Assembly: GCA_036346375.1 (NCBI GenBank)
Contig: CM070515.1
Location: 5,168,423 to 5,232,422 of the forward strand
DNA length: 64,000 nt
Direction of reading: 5' to 3'
Origin: Guadua angustifolia
Lineage: Eukaryota > Streptophyta > Magnoliopsida > Poales > Poaceae
Both the position numbers and the translations under genes were made by a program. This document shows, in pieces, positions 1 to 9,604 of the stretch. The notes under the pieces were generated by a model. The model searched no databases and was not told the DNA's origin. It saw only the letters and a list, made by a program, of their open reading frames with translations. Numbering within the stretch: position 1 is the first letter of the stretch; every line of letters begins with the position of its first letter.

Positions 1-453
1 CTTAACTAACTATGATGGCTGCTAATTCGTTGTTCGCAGGCAAGCCTCTGTTTGGTACGCTTATTGCACTTCTGCGCAATTGGAAGCCGGTATGCTAAAT
101 TTCTCTTGCTCATATTCAGCAGTGTTTGTTCTCCTTCTATTTGTTCATTTTGTTCATCACTACATAAACAAAACTGTAATGAATACCGTGCTTTCATATA
201 AAATTATATGCACTCAATTATTTTGGCATATTCTGTTGATACTGTCAAGTGTCAACAATGATCTACATTTACATGATATTCTGGCGCAATTTGTAAAACA
301 CTAGTTATTTTAATTATGGCACATCATATTCATATTAATCTCTTTCTGGCTTGTTGTCTAAGTGCGGTATACACGTTGATACTTCCTTTGCATTAGTTAG
401 CCTTGACTATTGTTCTTCCTTTCTCTAGGTTATTGGCATTATTGATCGGCTAA

Positions 454-738
454 TCTCTACTATATAAAGTGAGAGTATCTTCCCGCGTCATTTCATCAAA
501 ATTACTCACATTTTCCACTGCTCTTTAATTAACCATCTTTGCCCGCGTCACTTCATTAAAATTACCCACATTTGCCACTGTTCTTTAATTACTCACCTTT
601 GCCCGTGTCACTTCATAAAAATTACCCACCTTTTCCACTGTTCTTTAATTACCCATCTTTGCCACTGTTAGTGCTCTTTGCAAATAAACTTTTTATCGCA
701 AATTAAGTTTCCGTTGCAACGCACGGACACATGGCTAG
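454..738 (+). mobile_element. Non-autonomous Helitron inside a pseudogene exon
   Basis: The element starts TCTCTACTATATAAAG and ends GCAACGCACGGACACATGG-CTAG, the Helitron pattern of 5' TC and 3' CTAG preceded by a GC-rich motif, followed by host T. It lies between A453 and T739. Removing it rejoins the flanking HISN7-like reading frame (VIGIIDRLI then LRER), so both borders follow from homology. There is no target-site duplication, as expected for Helitrons. Three roughly 60-bp degenerate repeats containing 'CCACTGTTCTTTAATTA' fill the interior. There is no coding capacity. Confidence 0.85.
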
Positions 739-1027
739 TCTTGAGAGAAAGATAGGTTGGGGTGGATGGGAAGAAAACAACTTTAAATGGACAAGAAATA
801 CCTGTTCGCTCTTGCAATGTACTGGCACAAGCTTACTTGCATGTATATTATGTTTTAGTATTTAGGCATCATACATGATATCTGAGGCTTGAATTATGCC
901 TTCCTGTCTATAATCATCAATGTTGTGCATGTGTCAGCTATACAACAAGTCCACATCTCTTTGAAGGAGATGCTGACGATGCATTTATTTGAGTACGGAA
1001 TAAGGTATGGACCATTGAATAATAATA

Positions 1028-1927
1028 CCTCTACTATATCTGGGAGAGTTCCTGCGCTCTGGGGTGATTTGAGCTGAGCCGGCCACGCGGCTCGGCACAA
1101 ATTTTTTTTTCGTGTTTAGATCCTTCAAAAAATTCGTAATTACATATAGGTTCTTTCCGCGGTTTTTTACGAAGAGGATCTTTTGGTTAAAAAAATCGTA
1201 GATCTTTCGTGAGAGGACCCTAAATAGATATCGAAAAAAAATATAGTAACGTTTGGATCATTCCGGCTATTTTTTGCGAAAAGAAACTTTTCGATTCAGC
1301 GCGATTGCAGATCCTTCGTGAGGGAACTCTAGATAAATGCAAAAAAAAAAACACGATTGCATTTGTGTCCTTTTAATCGTTTCGCTCATTTTTTCGACGA
1401 TTTAAAAAAAAACACCACCGGAAAAAAAGAAATTGTTTCTGCGAAAAAACAACGCGCGCGGCGTGTTACGCCGCGAAAACAACCTATACTAAAGATCGAA
1501 GACTTTTTGGTCAGGGACCGCTTCCGCGTCGTGGTTCCCTCGCGTGGCTCATGCACGGCCGGCCAAGCCGGCTGACTCCGCTCATTTTTTTCGCGTGTAG
1601 GTCTCTCAAAAAATACGTAATTGTGTGTAGATCCTTCCCACGGTTTTTTACGAAAAGGACCTTTTGGTTCAGGAAAATCGCGAATCTTTCGTGAAAGGGC
1701 TCTAAATAAATACCAGAAAAAAAACTTAGTTACGTTTGGATCATTCTAGCTGTTTTTCACAAAAAAGACCTTTCGATTTAATGCAATGGTGGTTCTTTCG
1801 TGAGAGGACCCCAGATAAATGCAAACAAAAATATGATGATTTAAAAAAACACCGCCGGAAAAAAATAAAATTATTTATGCGAAGAAAACAACGCACGTGG
1901 CATATCACAGCGCGAAAACTATCCTAG
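1028..1927 (+). mobile_element. Helitron-like non-autonomous element in pseudogene intron
   Basis: The left end (CCTCTACTATATCTGGGAGA) resembles the left end of the element at 45491, and the right end is CTAG followed by T at 1924-1928. The interior shares the 'ATTTCGACGATTTAAAAA'-type motif and the GCGGCGTGTTACGCCGC hairpin (about 1458) with that element. The interior looks internally duplicated: blocks starting near 1085 and near 1577 are similar, each beginning after a GGCCGGC-type sequence. The left border is uncertain by about 5 bp. Confidence 0.6.
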
Positions 1928-3046
1928 TTGTCACTATATCTACGGTTAACAAAACTTGCTGCAGTCATCAATGTTACACGTTTGCTGTTTTACTCATTTT
2001 TGATGCAAGGTGAAAGTCCCAATGTATGGTTGTGATTGCTATGCTTATGCTTTCCTGGCTTCTGGTTTTGTGGATCTTGTTGTTGAATCTGGGTTGAAGG
2101 TATATCTCTTATCATGGATATGGGTTTCATTATTTGAGAAATGATGTTTGCTTTATTTTAGTAGTGCTTGAAATGAACTGAACACGAGCAAGCTGAGTCA
2201 GTTTGGGCTCGAGCTGATTTATATTCAAATCGGGTTCATTTTTTCTGTGTCTTGCTTTAACCAGCTTAAGAGCAGTATTCAATTTATCATCCTTTTGAAT
2301 TCATTAGATCAATTAAAAGTTATTTATTTTGATAATTCATTCTGTTCTGTAGCCATACGATTTTCTCTTGATGGTACCATTGATTGAAGGAGCCGGAGGG
2401 TTAATAACCGATTGGAAAGGGGACAAGCTCTGTTGGCCTGTCTCTCCGGAATCACAGCCCACAAGTATAGCTTTCAGTCTTCTCATTAAGATTCGACTAA
2501 ATTTATCTCCGAATTATTTATATTTTGCATCCCTCCCCACTCCTGGAAACTGAAATCCAATGCTTCTGATACTGAACTTTTTTTCCTCCTTTTATTTGCA
2601 GGTTTCAATGTGGTGGCAGCTGGAGATGCCAGTGTCCATTGACAGGCTCTGGAGTCTGGACACGCTGCAGTGGCGCTAGTCTGCAGCACAGGCGGCTCCT
2701 GTTCTCCATTTAGAAAATTGCAACTGTTATTTATGTGTCCAGTAAACTTCGTTTTAAACTGTATGCTTACCCAGTCGGTAAGCAAGTTGTTCAGATTGCA
2801 CTCTTGGCACACTAACAATAATCCATGCCATGTGTTATTCAGCAATGATGATGATTCCGCGAGCGAATGAATAAGCGATGTGTGATTGATTGTGCCTTGC
2901 AGTTCTTGGGACTCTGGATGACTCGATCAAGAGCCTTTTTCTGGCAATCGGGGGGTGCGTGGCTTCCAGGGCTTTTCTTTTCTGGTTGTTGGTGGACAGT
3001 GAAAAGAAAAGGTGCTAGTGCTTGCTGCTTGTCTCTGAAGTGTTAA

Positions 3047-3305
3047 GAGCATCTCTAATAGTACTAGCTATAAAAAATATCTATGTCATCTATAAATAGT
3101 ATATAGACAATCTCTCCAATAGATTAGCTATAGCATTGTCTATAAAATTAAATATTAGCTCATATGTAATAGATAATAAGTGGCTTAGAATCAGTTATAG
3201 CCTAGCTATAAATTAGCAGCTAATCTATATCTCTCTCCTTATTTTCTCTCTTCCACCTAAATAAAATACTGAGATAGCAGTCTTAGTGGCACCATTGCAA
3301 TGCTC
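3047..3305 (+). mobile_element. Tourist-like (PIF/Harbinger) MITE
   Basis: Terminal inverted repeats begin GAGCATCTCTAATAG on the left and GAGCATTGCAATGG on the right (reverse complement). A TAA target duplication lies on both sides (3044-3046, 3306-3308). It is 259 bp, AT-rich and non-coding. It directly abuts the BAHD fragment. Confidence 0.7.
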
Positions 3306-4110
3306 TAACGAAACAGAGCAGTGGAGTTGCAGAGTCCCAACGCCAGCCTCGATCCCAACCCAGATGGTTCCAGGTTGCCAAAGTCCGTGTCCAACGGGAG
3401 CGAGGCGAACGACGCCAAGACCAGGTTCGGTCTGCCAAGCCCGGCGGTGGAGGCCTCCTCGTACGCTGCGGCCGTCCTGTTCGCTTCCACCCAGTCCATC
3501 TTACGCTCCCCGCGACGATCGCCTCGCGCACCATGGACGCCACCTCCTGCGGTGGCATCCGCTGGATCTCCACGCTGGCTTCCCTCAGAGCGAAGGTCGC
3601 TACGTTGCCCGCGTAGCCGCGCATCGCAGTACGGTGATCCGGCGCCGTTGAGCCGCCACCTCCCGTCCACCCACCAGCCCAGTCGATGCGGCAGCGCCAG
3701 CGCGCGTCCCCCGCGCCCACGACTGTGGCTAAGGCCTTTCCACGTGTACGCGGGCACCGCCTGGGCCCGCGTGGCGAGCTCGCCGTCTTGGCTCGCCATA
3801 GCGCAGCCGGGAGATGTCCCGCGCCTCGAGGTAGTACAGGCGCCGGACGAAGCTCGCTTCTGTCGTCAGGACGTTGACCAGATGATCGCAGTCCGATGTT
3901 ACGTACGCTGGGGCGAGCGAGGATCTGCACGTCGACAGCGTGGTGCGCGGGCGGAACACCGAGCGGTCGAGGATCGGCCGGGCTCCCGCGGCGAGCGTAC
4001 CCGTCCGCGGGAGCTCGGACCACGCGCCGGCGAGAAAGCACAGCGCGTGCCCGTCCACGAGCAGATGGCTGATGCACCACGCCACGGAGAAGCCGCCTTT
4101 GACGTCTAGC
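3306..4110 (-). pseudogene. BAHD acyltransferase fragment, frameshifted
   Basis: Read on the minus strand, this GC-rich block runs from a BAHD catalytic HXXXDG motif (SHLLVDG, about 4049-4070) through RRLYYLEARDISRLR, a TRAQAV-YTWK block (about 3735-3765), GNVATFALREAS (about 3580-3620), to LVLASFASLPLDTDFG (about 3380-3425). The last is the usual region of the DFGWG motif, here DFGNLEP. These blocks fall in three reading frames, so at least three frameshifts exist, and the N-terminal third before HXXXD is absent. BAHD enzymes transfer acyl groups from CoA to alcohols or amines; the substrate class cannot be assigned. The fragment ends at a MITE on one side and AT-rich DNA on the other. Long plus-strand frames here are shadows of its GC-rich composition. 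Confidence 0.8.
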
Positions 4111-4447
4111 GGTGTGGGTCCACTTGTTTACTTGCACGGGAGGTAGACATATAGATTTATATTGTCAAACCTGTTATAAAAATGATTAATTTTAATATCT
4201 GTAGTTTTGTAAAATAAATTAACTAGTTTTGTCATTATTTCATTTCATTTTATTTTATTTGGCGTGATGCAGTTTGGTTTTCAGCGCAGCTGAGTCAGCA
4301 TTTGCTTCTTCCTTCAGCCTACTGCTTTCGGCCCCTTGGTAACATCAAACAGGTCTTCCGTCCAAACTAAGCCCGACCGGCCGCTTGCTTGCTGATCGAA
4401 CATACGGCGTAAATTGAGTTGCCTGTCTTGTCTCAAACATCCCATCA

Positions 4448-4717
4448 GAGCAAGAGCAATAATAAAGCTTACAACTTAGGGTATATATAATAAATCTATC
4501 TTAGCTGGTTTTTAGCTATAAATCAAAAAATCTAAACCTAAACAAACAAGGCCTTAATAGCTAGCTTTGCATGGGAGCTTAGATAGATTATTTATATACA
4601 AGAGAGAATAGATAGTTATTGTACAACTTCTAAAGACAACCTTTTAGAGACAGTTATTATATAAGCTGGCTTTTAGTTTACTATTGCCAGTAGTAAGCTT
4701 TGCTATTGTACTTGCTC
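4448..4717 (+). mobile_element. Tourist-like MITE
   Basis: The ends are GAGCAAGAGCAATAATAAAG and, reverse-complemented, GAGCAAGTACAATAGCAAAG. Flanks are TCA and TTA, a near-match to the TWA target site. It is 270 bp and non-coding. Internal sequence (TAGATAGTTATTGTACAAC) resembles parts of the elements at 3047 and 9332, suggesting one family. Confidence 0.6.
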
Positions 4718-4985
4718 TTACTCCATTTCTCATCTATGTCATCTAGAGTAAGCACTAAAACCAACTTGTACAATAGCTGTTTCTAAAGATTGACTTTAAA
4801 TGTTGTGCAATAACTATCTCTTCTCTCTTGTACATAACTAATCTACTTACACTACTTACTACTAAATAAGTGTCAGCTATCTTTTCTCTCCTTTTCTCTC
4901 TCTTTCACATAGAACAAAACTGATGTGAATATTCTAAGATTAAGTTGAGGTGACCTTATTGTACATACTTTTAGTGTCTCCTACG
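4718..4985. other. AT-rich remnant related to the neighbouring MITE
   Basis: The stretch carries TTGTACAATAGCTGTTTCTA and TTATTGTACATACTTTTAG, which echo the MITE at 4448. It is probably a decayed second copy; clean ends are not visible. No gene is seen. Confidence 0.35.
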
Positions 4986-5996
4986 TAGGGGTGAAAATAG
5001 ATCGGATAATAGTTCTACCATATTTATTTTTACATTCTTTCTCAGATGTGGATACGGATAGTCCGGATACGAATACAAATACGGATAATGTTGAATACTA
5101 ATCGAATCGGATATGGTTTCGAATATTTATTGAAACATGGTAACCCCACAGATTGTACATAAAAAATCAACGAAAATACATAACTACTTGATTTGATCAA
5201 AACATTATTGAAAATTGAACAAATATAAGTATTTTCATTCACTTAGATAATAGTTAGATACCATGTCGCAAACAAAATTATATAAAACTTAGTTTATCAT
5301 ATGCATACGATTAGTTCATCATACACGTAAATTAAAACACAAAATAAAGATAATCCTTACTCGAAAATACAAATAGAAGTAAGCACATAATACGCTAAAA
5401 TTTGATAATACTTAGATATCATGTCTCTAGAAAAAGTATATAATACTTACATATAATGACCTAAGATTTATATTATTTATTGAATTATATTTAAAATAAT
5501 AAATTATGTATTTATGAGTTTTTATGTATTTCTAGCTACTTATTTAAAATATTCTCTTATTAAGAATATTAGTTTTTGATTTTTTGAGAAAATTTAAAAT
5601 CTGATAAAATCTTGAAAATAATTTTTTAATGTTAGATTGTTTCAAAACTTTCTCAAAAAATTTCATAATTTTTAGAGTTGGTTTACTAATTTTAATAATT
5701 GAAACTTACTTTATGTATTAATTAAATTAGAAAATAATTCTGAAATTAAGAAACCTTTTTGGGCTAAAAGAGTAGTCTTGGCTCAGCCCACATGTATATC
5801 TAGATATCTGACCTATCAATATCTAGATTATCTGAATCCGTATCTGACGGATAGTGAGATACCGAATCCGTATTCATATCCGACAAAAAAAATCCGTATC
5901 CAATCTAATACTATCCGATAAATATCCGATCTGATAGAATTCGTATTCAAAAATATCTGGATCGATCGAAAACTATTCGATCCGTTTTTATCCTGA
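4986..5996 (+). mobile_element. Non-autonomous hAT element with perfect 8-bp TSD
   Basis: The left end is TAGGGGTGAAAATAGATCG; the right end, reverse-complemented, is TCAGGATAAAAACGGATCG (about 13 of 19 positions match). CTCCTACG occurs at both 4978-4985 and 5997-6004, the 8-bp duplication expected of hAT elements. The roughly 1-kb interior is AT-rich with subterminal 'GGATACGGAT'-like repeats in both orientations. No transposase coding is seen. Confidence 0.8.
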
Positions 5997-6224
5997 CTCC
6001 TACGGGTCTACCTGAAACCTAGTCAAATTTCAATCAAGATACACCTGCTTTGCTCTCACAAAAAAAAGGCACGCTTTTTTAACCACCATTTTTTGTTGTT
6101 TTGAAACGAAGTCGATGAAGCAAAATTTTTGAGGTACAGTACATGCAGATGCCAGTATGGCCACATTTCGTTGTCAGAATTAAAATATTAAATCATGAAT
6201 GAATTTCTTCTGCTTCTATGCTAA

Positions 6225-6676
6225 GGGTCTATTTGATTCATAATTAACTTTTATCATATTTTGTCGCGTCTTAAGTTAGATAAGTTTTATCGAGTTAAAT
6301 CTCTTTTTGACTCATAGCCACATCTGTAACAAGATTCCTTCTTACTATCTAGGTCCCACACATCATTGACTCAAAAAAGTGTAGCAAAATTCATTTTCCT
6401 AACTAAAGTGTTGCTTCAATTTTGATAACCTTAACCTACTAAGGTTGTCGTGTTTAGCCATAGGTTTTTTTCCCAAACTTGTCTAATGTTATGTTATCAA
6501 AATTAAAGACACACTTTGACTAGAAAAATAAATTTTGCCATACTTTTTCAGTCAATAACATATGGAATCTGGATGGTAAGAAAAAATCTTATCATAGATA
6601 TAGCTATGAACCAAACGAAAATTCAACTTAGTCAAACTCATCTAACTTTAAGACGTGATAAGACGTAGCAAAACCC
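6225..6676 (+). mobile_element. PIF/Harbinger-type MITE, 452 bp
   Basis: The left end is GGGTCTATTTGATTC and the right end, reverse-complemented, is GGGTTTTGCTACGTC, each continuing into 'CGTCTTAA-GTTAG'-type sequence. TAA flanks both ends (6222-6224 and 6677-6679). There is no coding capacity. Confidence 0.65.
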
Positions 6677-7359
6677 TAAATAGCTCAAGTTCTCAACACT
6701 CGATCGGATAATCCAGGCAGTGTTGGACCTGGACGTGCATGAGCCCACCTGTCAGAGAAGCAAGGAGGAGCTTTTGTTTCGGAAATCGGGAGGAATGGCC
6801 AGTACATGTGCGCCGGTATACCACAGCTACACTACTAGTCCGAATCCTTGGCTTATTTGGCCATTTTTTAAATATATTTCTGGTACGAATAAAAATATAA
6901 AAATAGCCTCTCTTCAACTGTAGAAACATCTGCAGATGACACATGCCATCTAATTTATCCATATAACGAGGTAGACGAATACAGCATCCCGGCCAACCAT
7001 GGCAACACAGATCGCTGTCGAGCTAGGGCACTATGTCTGTGGCAGAACCTTACAGCACCGCAACACCCCGATCGAACAAGGCAACATAGATCGTTGTCGA
7101 GATAGGGCATTATGACAGGATCTTGCGTGCTAGGCACCATGACAAGTCTTACAGACGGTGCATAGAGCCTTATGCCGCATTATGGGCCATGGTATCGAGC
7201 TCTATCGTGGTGAGCCCACTCACCTACCTTAACGTTCGTGCACCAGTGACTTACTAGGGTGCGTAGATACAGTATATAATGTGTATCATCTGACTTGTCT
7301 TCTACCATAAGAAGGGAGCTGTTTCTTTTCAAAAAAAAAACTTTTGAAGGAGTGCTATG
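6677..7359. other. Intergenic stretch, no gene seen
   Basis: Mixed-composition DNA. Two short related blocks near 7000-7050 and 7075-7130 share 'GATCGNTGTCGAG-TAGGGCA', pointing to a small local duplication. I recognise no exon or RNA gene. Confidence 0.4.
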
Positions 7360-8651
7360 CAAGGATTGAAATCTTGGTTTCGTTGTAAATATCGTCCCTA
7401 GTCGGAGAACAAAATCTCGGCGATATATCGCTATTTCAAATAAATTCCGAACAAATTGTAAAAACAAAATTTAAATTTCGGATTTTAAAACCAAAATTTC
7501 GGCCGATTTAGCCGAGATCTCGACGAGATCACCGACAAGTTTGAACCAAGGGAAAATGAAAAAACCACATCATAAAATTTGTAAATTTTTTGTGCATGGT
7601 TATGAAGCATCACTAATGTTTCCATAAAATCTTCAGATAATGATCAAGCTTTGTTAATTTTTAAAAATTTAAAAAGTGCTACTATCCTAATAAAAACTTT
7701 ACCGACAAACTTCAACCAAATGAAAAATAATACAAACCAAGTTAGAAAATTTTGAATTTTTTTGTTGATAGTCCTGATATATCATCAATGTTTATATAAA
7801 ATTTTCATATGATGATCAAGCTTCAAGAAGTTCTAAAAATTATAACAATGCTATGTCCTCATAAAAGCCTCATGATCAATACATAGATTTGCTTTATCAA
7901 TAAAAAAATGTTTAAAATTTTTGAAAATTTTGCAGAAGGGTTATAAGGAAATGCTTAAGATCTCATAAAAATTTTGAGTCATGATCACACTTCAGTGAAT
8001 TTATAAAATTCTTACAAATGCAGTGTACCATTTATGTTCTTTTTGTTTTTGATTTTTTAAATATAACAAATGAAGTTCAATGCATATATAGATTTGATTG
8101 GCCAAACAAAAAGGTTGATTTTTTTAAAAAATTTTATATAATGGTACTGAGTCAATTATTAAGCTTTCCTACAAATTTTGGATCATTATCAAACTCGAGA
8201 AAATTTATTAAATTCTGACAAGGTTGCTGTCCCAATTATTTTCATTCTATTTTTGATTTTTTTAAGGATAACAAATGAAGTTAAATTATTTTAAAAAAAT
8301 TTAAGTATGATCCTACGCTTCATAGGATGCTATCATAAAATTTTCACATCATTTATAAAGCATTTACAATTTTATAAAAATCTGATAATATTTCTGCAGT
8401 TTTTAAAAAATATCTCAAAATTTTGGTTTTTCATCAAATTTTCATAGGAGATGACTTTCTTAAGAATTATCGATCAATTTCCGGTCAAATCTGATCAAAA
8501 AAGGAAAAAAATTGGTCAAAATTCTTGAGATTTTCGAAATTTCTATAGTAATTTAATTTTTTTAAATATTTTTACTCTGGTCGATATTTCAAAACTCGTC
8601 CACCTTCAGTACGCAAGATCTCGTGAAATTTCGGCGAGATTTTAATCCTTA
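7360..8651 (+). mobile_element. AT-rich hAT-like repeat, copy 1
   Basis: The ends are CAAGGATTGAAATC and, reverse-complemented, TAAGGATTAAAATC (12 of 14 match), with TGCTATG directly outside both ends (7353-7359, 8652-8658). The interior is very AT-rich with repeated 'AAATTTCGGC-GAGAT' near the termini and 'TTTATAAAATTC-GACAA' motifs. Related sequence occurs in the opposite orientation at 18350-19590. A second copy of the 3' terminus (ACATTTCAATCCTTGTG) lies just outside, at about 8710. No protein coding is seen. Superfamily placement rests on the flanking duplication. Confidence 0.6.
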
Positions 8652-9331
8652 TGCTATGTTTGTAACAACAAATATGAGAAAAAAAACCAAAAAATCTCAT
8701 AAAATTTCGACGACATTTCAATCCTTGTGATATGTTTGTAACAACGATATGCGAAAAAAAAAGCCGAAGGACTCTACTTATCAACAAGTACTACGTACGG
8801 GCGTGCCGTCGCTGTCACGAAAAGGCAATGTCATTACACCGGCTCCACACAATGCACACATCAAGTATCTAGCATCAAATTTCGTGTCCAGAAATTATTA
8901 CTAGTTGAGATCACATTTTTGCCACCTTCAAAGTTTCCATCATGTTGCTAGAGTAGTCGACAGTCGACACACATTAAATTTCCAACGACAGCTAGCGCCT
9001 AGCGGTGTGCGTGTGGTTACTCCCTCCGTTTACTGAACAGTTTGTTGATGTTCTATATTCTTATGTATATATATAAAAAGCTGTATTACTTTATTTATTA
9101 TATCTTTAGATAGTATATTTTACTTTAATTTATAACAGTAAATAATATTAAAAATAACCAAATGAGTATATAAGGAAAAAATAATAAAAAACTGTTAACT
9201 CGAACTTCAAAAACTGACACAACAATGTTCCATGGTGAAGCTTTAACAGTGACAAGTAATAAGTTCGAACACGCATGCGAGTATATCTGTAGTACGCGAA
9301 GCGGCGTCCACACCAAATTATGGCGAATTAA

Positions 9332-9604
9332 GGGCATGTACAATGCTATAGATAGTTACTGTCTATAGCAAATTGTCATGTCACCTATAGACAACCTTAT
9401 ACAATGGTACAAACAATCACTTTTTTGATTCCCGTACTACAATCAATTCATCTCTACACACAACCAAACTTGGTTCCCGTTTACATTCGAATCGCAAATG
9501 TATGAGCGAACTTTTCTCTTTCCTCTTTCTCTTTCATTCACATCAACAAATAGATGACATGATAACTCTTATAGACAGCTGATGTCAACCCATTGTACAT
9601 GCTC
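9332..9604 (+). mobile_element. Tourist-like MITE, 273 bp
   Basis: The terminal inverted repeats are GGGCATGTACAATG and, reverse-complemented, GAGCATGTACAATG (13 of 14). TAA flanks both sides (9329-9331, 9605-9607). The interior contains 'TATAGACA' blocks in both orientations. There is no coding capacity. Confidence 0.75.

Larger units (their letters stand above)
40..2642 (+). pseudogene. HISN7: Histidinol-phosphate phosphatase (HISN7/IMPL2-like) pseudogene, 3' part
   Basis: Six exon remnants resemble the plant inositol-monophosphatase-family enzyme that removes phosphate from histidinol-phosphate in plastid histidine synthesis. They lie at 40-89 (GKPLFGTLIALL), 429-453 plus 739 to about 840, about 938-1004 (YTTSPHLFEGDA), 2010-2099 (YGCDCYAYAFLASGFVDLVV), 2353-2464 (VPLIEGAGGLITDW) and 2602-2642 (TSFNVVAAGDASVH). 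The 5' part lies outside the window. The copy is broken: a 285-bp Helitron splits the second exon, TAG replaces the family Trp of an RERW motif at about 751, TGA replaces an Arg codon at about 990, and a TGA at 2640 stops the frame early. A terminal LQWR-TAG sequence follows out of frame at 2668-2679. The donor of the exon ending near 840 is unclear. Intact splice sites elsewhere show this is an unprocessed gene copy, not a retrocopy. Identification is firm; loss of function is inferred from the stops. Confidence 0.86.

Noticed and set aside
2486..2845. 119-residue minus-strand frame
   Set aside because: It lies opposite the HISN7-like exons and 3' region and has no recognisable domain.
3283..4146. 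Long plus- and minus-strand open frames over the GC-rich block
   Set aside because: They are frame shadows of one frameshifted BAHD relic; no single frame carries all conserved blocks.
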